A DNA stretch of 64,000 nt from Prauserella shujinwangii (lineage in GTDB: Bacteria > Actinomycetota > Actinomycetes > Mycobacteriales > Pseudonocardiaceae), in contig NZ_PVNH01000004.1 of assembly GCF_003001955.1 (NCBI RefSeq), forward strand, positions 248,001 to 312,000, written 5' to 3'. Positions 53,066 through 62,307 of the stretch are shown here, piece by piece. The notes under the pieces are model-generated. The model ran no database searches. It was not told the DNA's origin and worked only from the letters and a program-made list of their open reading frames with translations. Position 1 is the first letter of the stretch, and every line of letters starts with the position of its first letter. The position numbers were made by a program, and so were the translations under genes.

Positions 53066-54022
53066 GTGGACTCTGCCGGCAACCGTCCCGGGCGGCCCGA
53101 GCCCACGCAGCCGCTGATCGAGGACCTGCCCCTGTCGCTGCTGGACGGCGAGCCCGCGCGACCGCGCCCCCGGCGCGGGCGTTCGGTGCGGCTGCGTCTC
53201 CTGCCGCTGCTCGTCGCCGTCGCGCTGGGCGCCGGTGTGCTGCTCGTCGTGACGGCGACCAGGGACGGCGACGGCGGCGCATCCGGCGGTGACGGGCTGG
53301 TCGCCGCGGGCGGCGGGGGACCGGCGCCGGTGTTCGCCACCGAGGGCAACCCGGTGGTCACCATGGCCCTGCGGCTGCCTCGCGTGACGTGCGAGCTGCC
53401 CGCGATCGGTGCGGGCGAAGCCCGGCTGCGCGCGCTGTACGAGGCGGAGATCCGGTGCCTGGAGCGGGCGTGGCGCCCGGTGCTGCGGGAGGCGGGCGTG
53501 CCGTTCGGGCCGGTCGCCGTGCACCTGGGCGACGATCCGCAGACCGAGTGTGGCGACCTCCCTCCGCCCGGCCAGGCCACCGGCTTCTACTGCGGCGAGG
53601 ACCGCACGATCTACCTGCCGCACACCCGCGCGGTCGACGCCTTCGGGCTCGACCCGGCCGCGCACATCGCCACTCTCGCCCACGAGTACGGCCATCACGT
53701 CCAGGAGCTCAGCGGCATCCTCGACCGGGCGGGCCACGACCTCGGCGGGCACGAGCCGGGCAGCGCGGGCGACCGGGAGCTGGGGCGCCGCGTCGAGCTG
53801 CAGGCGAACTGCTTCGCGGGACTGTTCCTCGCCAGCGCCGCGGGCCGGGGCTCGATCGACCGGGAGCTGGCCGTGGCGGCGACCGAGGACTTCGCCAACT
53901 GGGTGGACAGCGACACACACGGCAGCAGCGCCACCCAGCTGCGGTGGGCGAAGACCGGGTTCGCCGGGCCCACGACGGCCGCCTGCAACACCTGGACCGC
54001 GCCGCTCGGCGAGGTCACCTAG
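53066..54022 (+). CDS. Membrane-anchored neutral zinc metallopeptidase
   Basis: 318 residues. An N-terminal cytoplasmic part with RPRPRRGRSVRLR, one membrane helix (about 43-62), and an outer peptidase domain of the YpfJ type. The zinc site is HEYGHH in ATLAHEYGHHVQEL, with the downstream Glu in RRVELQANCFAG as third ligand. GFYCGEDRTIYLPH precedes it. Several Cys suggest disulfides. GTG 53066 with CGAGG upstream; TTG at 53042 and 53060 are alternatives. Substrate unknown. Confidence 0.88.
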   Translation: MDSAGNRPGRPEPTQPLIEDLPLSLLDGEPARPRPRRGRSVRLRLLPLLVAVALGAGVLLVVTATRDGDGGASGGDGLVAAGGGGPAPVFATEGNPVVTMALRLPRVTCELPAIGAGEARLRALYEAEIRCLERAWRPVLREAGVPFGPVAVHLGDDPQTECGDLPPPGQATGFYCGEDRTIYLPHTRAVDAFGLDPAAHIATLAHEYGHHVQELSGILDRAGHDLGGHEPGSAGDRELGRRVELQANCFAGLFLASAAGRGSIDRELAVAATEDFANWVDSDTHGSSATQLRWAKTGFAGPTTAACNTWTAPLGEVT

Positions 54023-54034
54023 CGGGCGGTGGCT

Positions 54035-54568
54035 TCAGGGCACGGCGGGCAGCGGCCACAGCTCGCCGGTCGCGCTGTCGATGAGCGCCGCCCGCGCGAC
54101 CCGGACGTGCAGCGGCAGCACGTCGTAGACCGCGGCGGCGACCGAGGGCAGCTGGTCGGCGCGGGCCCGCGTCGCCACGGACGCATGCGGCAGCCAGCGG
54201 TCGATCTCGTAGTGCCGGTGCACGAGCGCACCCGTGGCCCGCACCGCCTCGACCACCGCCTGCTGCCGGGGAACCAGGTCGGCTGGCACCGACGGCAGCA
54301 GCGACACCCGGCCCCGCCGGAAGGCGCCGAACGCGTCGAACGTGAGGTCGAACGGCCCCGCGGCGGTGCCCTTGCCGAGCCGTTCCACCGCCGCGTGCAC
54401 GGCAGGCAGGTCCCAGTCCAGCAGCACCACGTAGGACAGGTGCGGGTGGTGCCTGCCGTGCGTGTGGGAGAGCAGGGTCGGCACCCCCTCGTTCTCGAGG
54501 CGCCGCCAGAGCCGCGTCATCGCGCGTTCGGACCGGCCGTCGAACAGCAGGCACACGCCGAGAGCCAC
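54035..54568 (-). CDS. 2H phosphoesterase-like (2'-5' RNA ligase family)
   Basis: 177 residues. Two HxT/S-type motifs, HPHLSYVVL near 41 and LPHASVATR near 147, place it in the 2H superfamily. These hydrolyse or ligate 2'-5' and cyclic phosphodiester bonds in RNA and related substrates. FDAFGAFRRGRVSLLPSV lies between them. GTG start. It converges on the metallopeptidase gene 12 bases away, and diverges from the DUF4383 gene. Confidence 0.85.
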   Translation of the reverse strand: MALGVCLLFDGRSERAMTRLWRRLENEGVPTLLSHTHGRHHPHLSYVVLLDWDLPAVHAAVERLGKGTAAGPFDLTFDAFGAFRRGRVSLLPSVPADLVPRQQAVVEAVRATGALVHRHYEIDRWLPHASVATRARADQLPSVAAAVYDVLPLHVRVARAALIDSATGELWPLPAVP

Positions 54569-54651
54569 GCACAGACGGTAGTCGTGCGGGTTTCGTCCGG
54601 TTCGGGGCGGGTACTCCGGGCAAAGTGACGCACCGCACAGAGGAGGCGATC

Positions 54652-55200
54652 ATGGCTCAGCCCGCAGAGACGCGCATGCGTGTGGGCGGCGTGCAGCCCA
54701 CCCAGATCCTGGCCGCGCTCGTCGGCATCGCGTACCTGGGTCTCGGGATCTGGGGTCTCACGGTCACCGGATTCGGTGATTTCATCGATCCGGTCGGTGC
54801 CTCGATCTGGGTGTTCTCGGTGAACCCGTTGCACAACATCGTCCACCTGGTCGTCGGCGTGCTCGGTGTCGCCATGGCGATGAACTCGGGCCTCTCTCGC
54901 ACGTTCGGGTGGTTCCTGTTCATCGTGTTCGGCCTGCTGTTCGTGTGGGGCCTGGCGATCACGGGGGTCTTCGCGAGCAACCCGGTGTCCGGGCTCGGTA
55001 ACCCGCTGGCGATCGGCACCGCCGACAACTGGCTGCATCTCGGCACGGCGCTGGCAGGCCTGCTGATCGCGGTGATGCCGGCGCGCCGGGTGGTGGAGAC
55101 GGCCGGTCCGGCGTCGGCGTCGCCCGCCGTCGAGGAGGAGCCGTCCCGGGGGCACGGCGGTCTGCGGAACCGCTTCAGCCGCCGCGGCACCGCCCACTAG
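54652..55200 (+). CDS. DUF4383 four-helix membrane protein
   Basis: 182 residues. Four membrane helices (ILAALVGIAYLGLGIWGLTV, NIVHLVVGVLGVAMAM, WFLFIVFGLLFVWGLAI, WLHLGTALAGLLIAVM) with the family motifs VNPLHNIVHLVVG and NWLHLGTAL. Related to the DUF4383 family common in actinobacteria, role unknown. ATG 54652 with AGAGGAGG six bases upstream, one of the stronger sites here. The C-terminal 30 residues are a charged cytoplasmic tail. Confidence 0.87.
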   Translation: MAQPAETRMRVGGVQPTQILAALVGIAYLGLGIWGLTVTGFGDFIDPVGASIWVFSVNPLHNIVHLVVGVLGVAMAMNSGLSRTFGWFLFIVFGLLFVWGLAITGVFASNPVSGLGNPLAIGTADNWLHLGTALAGLLIAVMPARRVVETAGPASASPAVEEEPSRGHGGLRNRFSRRGTAH

Positions 55201-55232
55201 CCGACGGCCGCCCCGCGCCCCGGCAGTGCCCG

Positions 55233-55285
55233 GCAGTGAAGGGCACATCCCCTGCGTTGAGGGCAGGGAATGTGCCCTTCACTGC
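55233..55285. repeat. Long intergenic hairpin, GTGAAGGGCACA type
   Basis: Arms of about 24 bp pair at 22 positions (GCAGTGAAGGGCACAT... with its complement), loop GCGTTGAGGGC, a diverged form of the common core. It starts 32 nt after the DUF4383 stop and contains the stop codon of the convergent phosphatase gene (55279-55281), so the two features overlap. Confidence 0.88.
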
Positions 55286-56043
55286 CCTCGGTCGTGCCCG
55301 CCGGTGACGTCGGCGACGACGCAGGTGATGTTGTCCGGGCCGCCGTTGTCGTTGGCCAGGTCGATCAGGGTGCGGACGGCCTGCGCGGGCTCGGTCACGG
55401 TGGCCAGCACGTCCTGGATGTCCTCGTCGTCGACCGCGTCCGTCAGCCCGTCGGAACACAGCAGGTAGCGGTCGCCGGGGCGCACGTCGAGCGCGGCCAC
55501 GTCGGGCTCCGCGGGGCTCTCCGCCAGCAGCGCCCTGGTGAGCACGGAACGGTGCGGGTGCCCGGCGGCCAGCTCCGGCGCGAGGCTGCCCTCGTCGACC
55601 AGCGACTGCACCACCGTGTGGTCCTTCGTGAGCCTGCTCAGCTCCCCGTCGCGAAGCAGGTACCCGCGGGAGTCTCCGATGTGCGCCAGCGTGAACCGCG
55701 TGCCGTCCCACAGCAGCGCGGTGAGAGTGGTTCCCATCCCCGCCAGGTCGGCGTCGCCCGCCACCTGCTCGTCCAGCCGCCCGGCCGCGTCGGCCACGGC
55801 CTGCCGCAGTGCGGTCTCCGGCTCCAGTTCGGCGGGGTCGAGGTCGGCGACGCGCCGGTCGAGGTCCGCGATCGCCGCCATCGCGAGCTCACTGGCCACC
55901 TCGCCGTGGGCGTGCCCGCCCATGCCGTCGGCCACGGCGAGCAGGCGCGGGCTGGTGAAGACAGAGTCCTCGTTGCCCGAACGCCGCCGGCCCGTGTCCG
56001 AGCCGGCCGCGTAGCGCAGCCCGAGCACATCGTCGTGAGTCAT
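55279..56043 (-). CDS. PP2C-family Ser/Thr protein phosphatase
   Basis: 254 residues. Metal-site motifs of PPM phosphatases: SDTGRRRSGNEDSVF, AVADGMGGHAHGEVAS, GMGTTLTALLW, AHIGDSRGYLLRDGEL, LCSDGLTDAVDDEDI and NGGPDNITCVVADV. Single soluble domain without membrane helix, unlike PstP. It dephosphorylates Ser/Thr on targets of bacterial eukaryote-like kinases. ATG 56043. Its stop codon is inside the hairpin at 55233. Confidence 0.92.
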   Translation of the reverse strand: MTHDDVLGLRYAAGSDTGRRRSGNEDSVFTSPRLLAVADGMGGHAHGEVASELAMAAIADLDRRVADLDPAELEPETALRQAVADAAGRLDEQVAGDADLAGMGTTLTALLWDGTRFTLAHIGDSRGYLLRDGELSRLTKDHTVVQSLVDEGSLAPELAAGHPHRSVLTRALLAESPAEPDVAALDVRPGDRYLLCSDGLTDAVDDEDIQDVLATVTEPAQAVRTLIDLANDNGGPDNITCVVADVTGGHDRGQ

Positions 56044-56109
56044 ATGTGCAGTGAACCACGTGCGGAAAACGGCTCGGCGGGTAAGGACTCCCACACCCAG
56101 AATGGCCGA

Positions 56110-57297
56110 ATGACCATGCAGGAGGAGGACATCAGCAGGGCGCGTGCGGAGACCCCCGGCTGTGCCGAGGTGATCCACCTGAACAACGCGGGGTCGGCGC
56201 TCCCGCCGACGTGCGTGACCGACACGGTCGTCGAGCACCTGCGGGCGGAGGCCGCGCTCGGCGGGTACGAGGCCGCCGAGCGGGCGGCGGCGCGCCTCGA
56301 CGCCGTTTACACCTCGATCGCGACGATGCTCAACGTCTCGGCGGACGACATCGCGCTCGTCGACTCGGCGACCCGCGCCTGGCAGGCGATCTTCTACGCG
56401 CTGGAGTTCTCGCCAGGGGACGTGATCCTCACCGGCCACGCCGAGTACGCCAGCAACGCGATCGCGCTGCTGCAGGTGGCCCGCCGCACGGGCGCGCGGG
56501 TCGAGGTGGTCGACGACGACGAGACCGGTGCGCTCGATGTCGCGGACCTGCGCAGGCGGCTGCATCCGCGCGTGAAGCTGATCTCGCTGACGCACGTGCC
56601 GACGCAGGGCGGGCTCGTCAACCCGGCGGAGGAGGTGGGCCGGGTCGCGCGGGAGGCGGGCGTGCCGTACCTGCTCGACGCCTGCCAGTCCGCCGGGCAG
56701 CTGGAGCTCGACGTGGCGCGCCTCGGCTGCGACGCGCTCACGGCCACCGGGCGCAAGTTCCTGCGCGGACCGCGTGGCACCGGGTTTCTCTACGTGCGGC
56801 CGGAGCTGCGGGAGCGGGTGGAGCCGGTGATGCTCGACCTGCACTCGGCCGAGTGGACGGCGCCGGAGGAGTACCGGGTGCGCGCCGACGCGCGCCGGTT
56901 CGAGACGTGGGAACGCGACGTCGCCGCCGTGCTCGGGCTCGGCGCCGCCGTCGACTACGCGCTGTCCTGGGGGCTGCCCGCCGTGGAGCGGCGGGTCACC
57001 GCGCTGGCCGCCCGGTTGCGCGACGAGCTCGCCGCCCTGCCCGGCGTCCGGGTGCACGACCAGGGCGCGCGCCGGTGCGGGATCGTCACGTTCACGGTCG
57101 ACGGGCTGCCCGCCCCCCGGGTGCGGGAACGCCTGCTGGCGGCGGGGATCAACACGTCGGTCTCGCGACCCGGGTCGGCGCGGTTCGACCTGCCCGCGCG
57201 CGGCATCGACGCGCTCGTGCGGGCGTCGGTGCACTACTACAACTCCGAGGCCGAACTGGACCGCCTCGTCGGGGAGGTACGCGGTATGCTCCTCTGA
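56110..57297 (+). CDS. Class V aminotransferase / cysteine desulfurase-like PLP enzyme
   Basis: 395 residues. Fold type I with IHLNNAGSALPPTCVTDTV, GHAEYASNAIALLQVARRTG, SLTHVPTQGGLVNPAEEVGR, LDACQSAGQLELDV, and the PLP lysine in ATGRKFLRGPRGTGFLYVRP. It is related to SufS, isopenicillin-N epimerase and EgtE-like lyases; the substrate cannot be decided. It has no catalytic Cys loop typical of a true SufS. ATG 56110 has a weak upstream site, while GGAGGAGGA lies just inside the gene, so the start is uncertain by a few codons. Confidence 0.85.
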   Translation: MTMQEEDISRARAETPGCAEVIHLNNAGSALPPTCVTDTVVEHLRAEAALGGYEAAERAAARLDAVYTSIATMLNVSADDIALVDSATRAWQAIFYALEFSPGDVILTGHAEYASNAIALLQVARRTGARVEVVDDDETGALDVADLRRRLHPRVKLISLTHVPTQGGLVNPAEEVGRVAREAGVPYLLDACQSAGQLELDVARLGCDALTATGRKFLRGPRGTGFLYVRPELRERVEPVMLDLHSAEWTAPEEYRVRADARRFETWERDVAAVLGLGAAVDYALSWGLPAVERRVTALAARLRDELAALPGVRVHDQGARRCGIVTFTVDGLPAPRVRERLLAAGINTSVSRPGSARFDLPARGIDALVRASVHYYNSEAELDRLVGEVRGMLL

Positions 57298-57334
57298 ATA
57301 AGCGCTTGGTCACCTCGTCTGCCAGGGAGGTCGC

Positions 57335-58474
57335 GTGGACGCCGAGGACTTCGCCGCCATCGAGTCGGCCGTGCGGGAGTTCGTGCGCAAGGAGGTCGTC
57401 CCGAGGGAGGCCGAGATCGACGAGCGGGACGAGATCCCGGCCGACCTCCGCGAGAAGGCCGCCGGGCTGGGCCTGTTCGGGTGGGCGCTGCCCGCCGAGT
57501 ACGGCGGGCTCGGCCTGACGATGGCCGAGGACGTGCGGCTCGCGATCCAGCTCGGGTACACCACGCCGGCGTTCCGGTCGCTGTTCGGCACCAACAACGG
57601 CATCGCGGGGCAGGCGATCGTCGGCTACGGCAGCCAGGCCCAGCGCGAGCGGTGGCTGCCCGCGCTCGCCTCGGGCGAGGCGGTCGCCTCGTTCGCGCTC
57701 ACCGAGGCCGAGGCCGGGTCCGACCCCAGCGGGCTCACCAGCAAGGCGGTGCCGGAATCCGGCGGCTACGTGCTCACCGGCACCAAGCGGTTCATCACCA
57801 ACGCGCCGATCGCCGACGTGTTCGTGGTGTTCGCGCGCACCGACCCGGCGTCGACCGGCAGGGAGGGCATCTCCGCGCTGCTGGTGCCCGCCGGGCTGCC
57901 CGGGGTGACGGTCGGCCCGCACGACCCGAAGATGGGCCAGGCGGGAGCCTGGACGGCGGAGGTCTTCCTCGACGAGGTGCGGGTGCCCGCCGACGCGTTG
58001 ATCGGCGCCGAGGGCGACGGCTTCCGGATCGCGATGGCCTCGCTGGCCCGGGGCAGGCTGCACATCGCGGCGGTGTGCGTCGGCATGGCCGAGCGGGCGC
58101 TGGCCGAGGCGGTGGAGCACGCGCGGACCACGCGCCAGGGCGGCCGCGTGATCGGCGACTTCCAGCTCGTGCAGGCCCTGCTCGCCGAGTCCCATGCCGA
58201 GCTGTACGCGGGCCGCTCCATGGTGCTGCGGGCGGCCGAGGAGTACGACGCGGGCACCGATCGCAGGCTCGGGCCGTCCAGCGCGAAGCTCTTCTGCACG
58301 GAGATGCTGGGCCGCGTCGCCGATCGTGCCGTGCAGGTGCACGGCGGCATGGGGTACATGCGCGGGGTCGCCGTGGAGCGGATCTACCGCGACGCCCGCC
58401 TGTTCCGCATCTACGAGGGCACCAGCGAGATCCAGAAGCTCGTGATCGCCCGCACCCTCCTGCACCCCCGCTGA
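57335..58474 (+). CDS. Acyl-CoA dehydrogenase
   Basis: 379 residues. N-terminal helical domain (ESAVREFVRKEVVPREAEID), FAD segment FALTEAEAGSDPSGLTSKAV and KRFITNAPIADVFVVFART, middle beta domain, and the C-terminal VQVHGGMGYMRGVAVERIYR with catalytic Glu361 in RIYEGTSEIQKL. It oxidises acyl-CoA at C2-C3 and passes electrons to ETF. GTG 57335 with GGGAGG upstream, 37 bases after the aminotransferase, so they may share a transcript. Chain-length preference unknown. Confidence 0.92.
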   Translation: MDAEDFAAIESAVREFVRKEVVPREAEIDERDEIPADLREKAAGLGLFGWALPAEYGGLGLTMAEDVRLAIQLGYTTPAFRSLFGTNNGIAGQAIVGYGSQAQRERWLPALASGEAVASFALTEAEAGSDPSGLTSKAVPESGGYVLTGTKRFITNAPIADVFVVFARTDPASTGREGISALLVPAGLPGVTVGPHDPKMGQAGAWTAEVFLDEVRVPADALIGAEGDGFRIAMASLARGRLHIAAVCVGMAERALAEAVEHARTTRQGGRVIGDFQLVQALLAESHAELYAGRSMVLRAAEEYDAGTDRRLGPSSAKLFCTEMLGRVADRAVQVHGGMGYMRGVAVERIYRDARLFRIYEGTSEIQKLVIARTLLHPR

Positions 58475-58486
58475 ACCCGGCGGCCT

Positions 58487-58539
58487 GCAGTGAAGGCCAC
58501 CTTCACTGCGCCCAACGCACTGAGGGTGGCCTTCACTGC
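58487..58539. repeat. Long intergenic hairpin, GTGAAGG type
   Basis: Left arm 58487-58509 is identical to the arms at 16070 and 45208; the right arm (58517-58539) pairs with it at 21 of 23 positions. The loop GCCCAAC equals the one at 45231. It lies 12 nt after the acyl-CoA dehydrogenase stop, upstream of the same-strand dnaE. No T tract. Confidence 0.9.
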
Positions 58540-58720
58540 ATCCGGCGGCACGCGCGGCGGGTCGCCACCACCGCGGCCGGTTCCGGGGCGAAGATGGGGG
58601 ACGCGCCCTGCTCCGTGGTTCTGTCGCACCCCGGGGCTAGGGTGATGAGGCTGTGAAGCCCGGGGCTGTCCTCGCGGGCCCGCGCGCGCCGGTCGCACTA
58701 CTCAGGGGAGGTTTTCGCTG

Positions 58721-61700
58721 GTGTCGAACGATTCCTTCGTCCACCTGCACGTCCACACCGAGTACTCGATGCTCGACGGCGCCGCGAAGATCGCCCCCCT
58801 GTTCGAGGAGGCCTCCCGGCTGGAGATGCCCGCCGTGGGCATGACCGACCACGGCAACATGTATGGCGCGGACGAGTTCTACCAGCAGGCCAAGAAGGCG
58901 GGCATCAAGCCGATCATCGGCATCGAGGCCTACATCGCGCCGGAGAGCCGGTTCCACAAGAAGCCGGTGTTCTGGGGGCAGAGCAGCCAGCGCGGCGCCG
59001 ACGAGTTCGGCGAGGGCGGCGACGTCTCCGGCGGCGGCGCCTACACCCACATGACGATGCTCGCGGAGAACTCCGCCGGCCTGCGCAACCTGTTCAAGCT
59101 CTCGTCGCTGGCGAGCATGCAGGGCTACTACCGCAAGCCCCGGATGGACAAGGAGCTGATCGCCGAGAACGCCGAGGGCATCATCGCCACCACCGGCTGC
59201 CCCTCCGGAGAGGTCCAGACCAGGCTCCGGCTCGGGCAGAAGGACGAGGCGCTCCGGGCCGCCGCCGAGTACCGCGACATCTTCGGCCCCGACAACTTCT
59301 TCCTCGAGCTGATGGACCACGGCCTGCCGATCGAGCGCTCGGTCCGCGAGGGCCTGCTCGAGATCGGCCGGAAGCTCGGCCTGCGGCCGCTGGCCACCAA
59401 CGACTCCCACTACGTCACCAAGGACCAGGCCGACTCGCACGCCGCGCTGCTGTGCGTGCAGTCCGGCAAGACCCTGTCCGACCCGAACCGCTTCAAGTTC
59501 GACGGCGACGGCTACTACCTCAAGTCGGCCGCCGAGATGCGGGAGTACTGGGACACCGAGGTGCCCGGCGCCGCCGACTCGACGCTGCTGATCGCCGAGC
59601 GCGTGCAGTCCTACGAGGAGGTCTACACGCACCGCGACCGGATGCCGCGGTTCGAGGTGCCGGAGGGGCACGACGAGTCGAGCTGGCTGCACCACGAGGT
59701 GATGAAGGGCCTGGAGTGGCGCTTCCCCGAAGGGATCCCGGACGGCTACCGCGAGCGGGCCGAGTTCGAACTCGGCGTCATCGCCCAGAAGGGCTTCCCC
59801 GCCTACTTCCTGGTCGTCGCCGACCTGATCAACTACGCGCGCAGCGTCGACATCCGGGTCGGCCCCGGCCGGGGCTCGGCGGCCGGGTCGCTCGTGGCCT
59901 ACGCGCTGGGTATCACCAACCTGGACCCGATCCCGCAGAAGCTGCTGTTCGAGCGGTTCCTCAACCCGGAGCGCTCGTCGATGCCCGACATCGACATCGA
60001 CTTCGACGACCGCAGGCGCGGCGAGATGGTGCGCTACGCCACCGACAAGTACGGCGCCGACCGCGTCGCGCAGGTGATCACCTTCGGCACGATTAAGACC
60101 AAGGCCGCCATCAAGGACGCCGCCCGCGTGCAGTACGGCCAGCCCGGGTACGCGATCGCCGACAAGATCTCCAAGGCGCTGCCGCCGCCGATCATGGCGA
60201 AGGACATCCCGCTGTCCGGCATCGTCGACCCCGAGCACGAGCGCTACGCCGAGGCCGCCGAGGTGCGCTCGCTGATCGAGAACGACGAGGAAGTCAAGAC
60301 GATCTTCGAGACCGCGCGGGGCCTGGAGGGCCTGATCCGCAACGCGGGCGTGCACGCCTGCGCGGTCATCATGTCCAGCGAGCCGCTGATCGACGCCATC
60401 CCGCTGTGGCAGCGCGACGACGGTGCCGTCATCACGGGCTGGGACTACCCGTCCTGCGAGGCCATCGGCCTGCTGAAGATGGACTTCCTCGGGCTGCGCA
60501 ACCTGACCGTCATCGGCGACGCGATCGACAACGTCAAGGCCAACCGCGGGCTCGAGATCGACCTCGACCGGCTCGGCCTCGACGACCCCGAGGCATACCA
60601 GCTGCTCGGCAGGGGGGACACGCTCGGCGTGTTCCAGCTCGACGGTGGCGCGATGCGCGACCTGCTGCGCCGCATGCAGCCCACCGGCTTCGAGGACATC
60701 GTCGCGGTCCTCGCGCTGTACCGTCCCGGCCCGATGGGCATGAACGCCCACAACGACTACGCCGACCGCAAGAACGGGCGGCAGAAGATCAAGCCCATCC
60801 ACCCCGAGCTCGAGGAACCCCTGAAGGAGATCCTGGCCGAGACCTACGGCCTGATCGTCTACCAGGAACAGATCATGCAGATCGCGCAGAAGGTGGCCGG
60901 CTACTCCATGGGCCGCGCCGACGTGCTGCGCCGGGCGATGGGCAAGAAGAAGAAGGAGGTCCTGGAGAAGGAGTTCGAGGGCTTCCACGCCGGGATGAAC
61001 GCCAACGGCTTCTCCGACGAGGCCATCCAGGCGCTGTGGGACACGATCCTCCCCTTCGCCGGGTACGCGTTCAACAAGAGCCACGCCGCGGGTTACGGCC
61101 TGATCGCGTACTGGACCGCCTACCTCAAGGCCAACTACCCGGCCGAGTACATGGCCGCGCTGCTCACCTCGGTCGGCGACAACAAGGACAAGTCGGCGGT
61201 CTACCTCTCCGAGTGCCGCAGGCTCGGGATCAAGGTGCTGCCGCCGGACGTCAACGAGTCGGAGCAGCGGTTCGCGGCCGTCGGCGACGCCATCCGCTTC
61301 GGCCTCGGCGCCGTGCGCAACGTGGGCGCCAACGTCGTCGAGTCGGTCATCAAGACCCGCGACGAGAAGGGCAAGTACGTCTCGTTCACCGACTTCCTCG
61401 ACAAGTCGGAACTGGTGGTCTGCAACAAGCGCGTCATCGAGTCGCTCATCAAGGCGGGAGCGTTCGACTCGCTCGGCAACACGCGGCTGTCGATGATCCA
61501 GGTGCACGAGGACGCGGTGGAGGCCGTCGTGCCGCTCAAGCGGCAGGAGGCGATGGGCCAGTTCGACCTGTTCGGGGCCGGCGACGACACGGTCGCCGCC
61601 GACGCCTCGGCCTCGTCCCCGCTGGCGCACCTGAAGTTCGGCGAGGAGGAGTACCCGCGCAAGCAGCTGCTCGCCTACGAGCGCGAGATGCTCGGCCTGT

Positions 61701-62290
61701 ACGTGTCCGCGCACCCGCTCGACGGGGCCGAGCGCATCCTGCGCAAGCACGCCAAACGGCCCATCGCGGCGATCCTCGAGGACCCGCCGAAGGAGGGCGA
61801 GATCGAGATCGCCGGCCTGATCACGTCGCTGGAACGGCGGGTGAACAAGCGCGGCGAGCCGTGGGCCATCTGCACCGTCGAGGACATGGACGCCGCACTG
61901 GAGGTGCTGTTCTTCGCCAAGGCCTACGCGGCGTTCTCCGCCGACCTGGTGGAGGACAACGCCGTGCTCGTCAAGGGCAGGGTCAACTGGCGCGAGGACA
62001 AGATGTCGGTCTTCGGCGGCGCACTCGTGCCGCTGGACCTCAGTGACGCCGCGATCGGCGACGAGGAGCCGCCGCTGGTGCTGGTCGCCTCGGCGGAACG
62101 GATCGACCACGGGGTGGTCAGCGAGCTCAAGCAGACGCTGCAGGCGCATCCGGGCGACACGCCGGTGCACCTGAAGCTGCTCGGCAGGGACCGGCACACC
62201 GTGTTCGCCCTGTACGACTACCCGGTCAAGGTCACCTCGATGCTCATGGGTGAGCTGAAAGGCATTCCCGGCATCACGGCGAGCACGTAG
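58721..62290 (+). CDS. dnaE: DNA polymerase III alpha subunit
   Basis: 1189 residues, complete. N-terminal PHP domain ([15 protein letters not shown] with His8, His10 and His12; [14 protein letters not shown]), the polymerase core with catalytic Asp423, 425 and 427 ([10 protein letters not shown]) and [18 protein letters not shown], the [20 protein letters not shown] palm region, the (HhH)2 part, and a C-terminal OB domain ([15 protein letters not shown]). GTG 58721 with GGGAGG upstream. Replicative polymerase of DnaE1 type. In this phylum the PHP domain is the usual proofreading site. Confidence 0.97.
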   Translation: MSNDSFVHLHVHTEYSMLDGAAKIAPLFEEASRLEMPAVGMTDHGNMYGADEFYQQAKKAGIKPIIGIEAYIAPESRFHKKPVFWGQSSQRGADEFGEGGDVSGGGAYTHMTMLAENSAGLRNLFKLSSLASMQGYYRKPRMDKELIAENAEGIIATTGCPSGEVQTRLRLGQKDEALRAAAEYRDIFGPDNFFLELMDHGLPIERSVREGLLEIGRKLGLRPLATNDSHYVTKDQADSHAALLCVQSGKTLSDPNRFKFDGDGYYLKSAAEMREYWDTEVPGAADSTLLIAERVQSYEEVYTHRDRMPRFEVPEGHDESSWLHHEVMKGLEWRFPEGIPDGYRERAEFELGVIAQKGFPAYFLVVADLINYARSVDIRVGPGRGSAAGSLVAYALGITNLDPIPQKLLFERFLNPERSSMPDIDIDFDDRRRGEMVRYATDKYGADRVAQVITFGTIKTKAAIKDAARVQYGQPGYAIADKISKALPPPIMAKDIPLSGIVDPEHERYAEAAEVRSLIENDEEVKTIFETARGLEGLIRNAGVHACAVIMSSEPLIDAIPLWQRDDGAVITGWDYPSCEAIGLLKMDFLGLRNLTVIGDAIDNVKANRGLEIDLDRLGLDDPEAYQLLGRGDTLGVFQLDGGAMRDLLRRMQPTGFEDIVAVLALYRPGPMGMNAHNDYADRKNGRQKIKPIHPELEEPLKEILAETYGLIVYQEQIMQIAQKVAGYSMGRADVLRRAMGKKKKEVLEKEFEGFHAGMNANGFSDEAIQALWDTILPFAGYAFNKSHAAGYGLIAYWTAYLKANYPAEYMAALLTSVGDNKDKSAVYLSECRRLGIKVLPPDVNESEQRFAAVGDAIRFGLGAVRNVGANVVESVIKTRDEKGKYVSFTDFLDKSELVVCNKRVIESLIKAGAFDSLGNTRLSMIQVHEDAVEAVVPLKRQEAMGQFDLFGAGDDTVAADASASSPLAHLKFGEEEYPRKQLLAYEREMLGLYVSAHPLDGAERILRKHAKRPIAAILEDPPKEGEIEIAGLITSLERRVNKRGEPWAICTVEDMDAALEVLFFAKAYAAFSADLVEDNAVLVKGRVNWREDKMSVFGGALVPLDLSDAAIGDEEPPLVLVASAERIDHGVVSELKQTLQAHPGDTPVHLKLLGRDRHTVFALYDYPVKVTSMLMGELKGIPGITAST

Positions 62291-62307
62291 CGGCGCGGCT
62301 CAATAAC

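Noticed and set aside
56116-56160. Downstream start for the class V aminotransferase using the internal GGAGGAGGA
   Set aside because: No ATG, GTG or TTG lies at a suitable distance in frame, and the PLP-fold N-terminus begins soon after; the AG-rich run is explained by Glu codons.
58637-62197. Very long antisense open frame (about 1186 codons) opposite dnaE
   Set aside because: High-GC third positions leave the opposite frame open; the sequence is low-complexity Val/Leu/Asp/His/Arg with no family resemblance, and dnaE is unmistakable.
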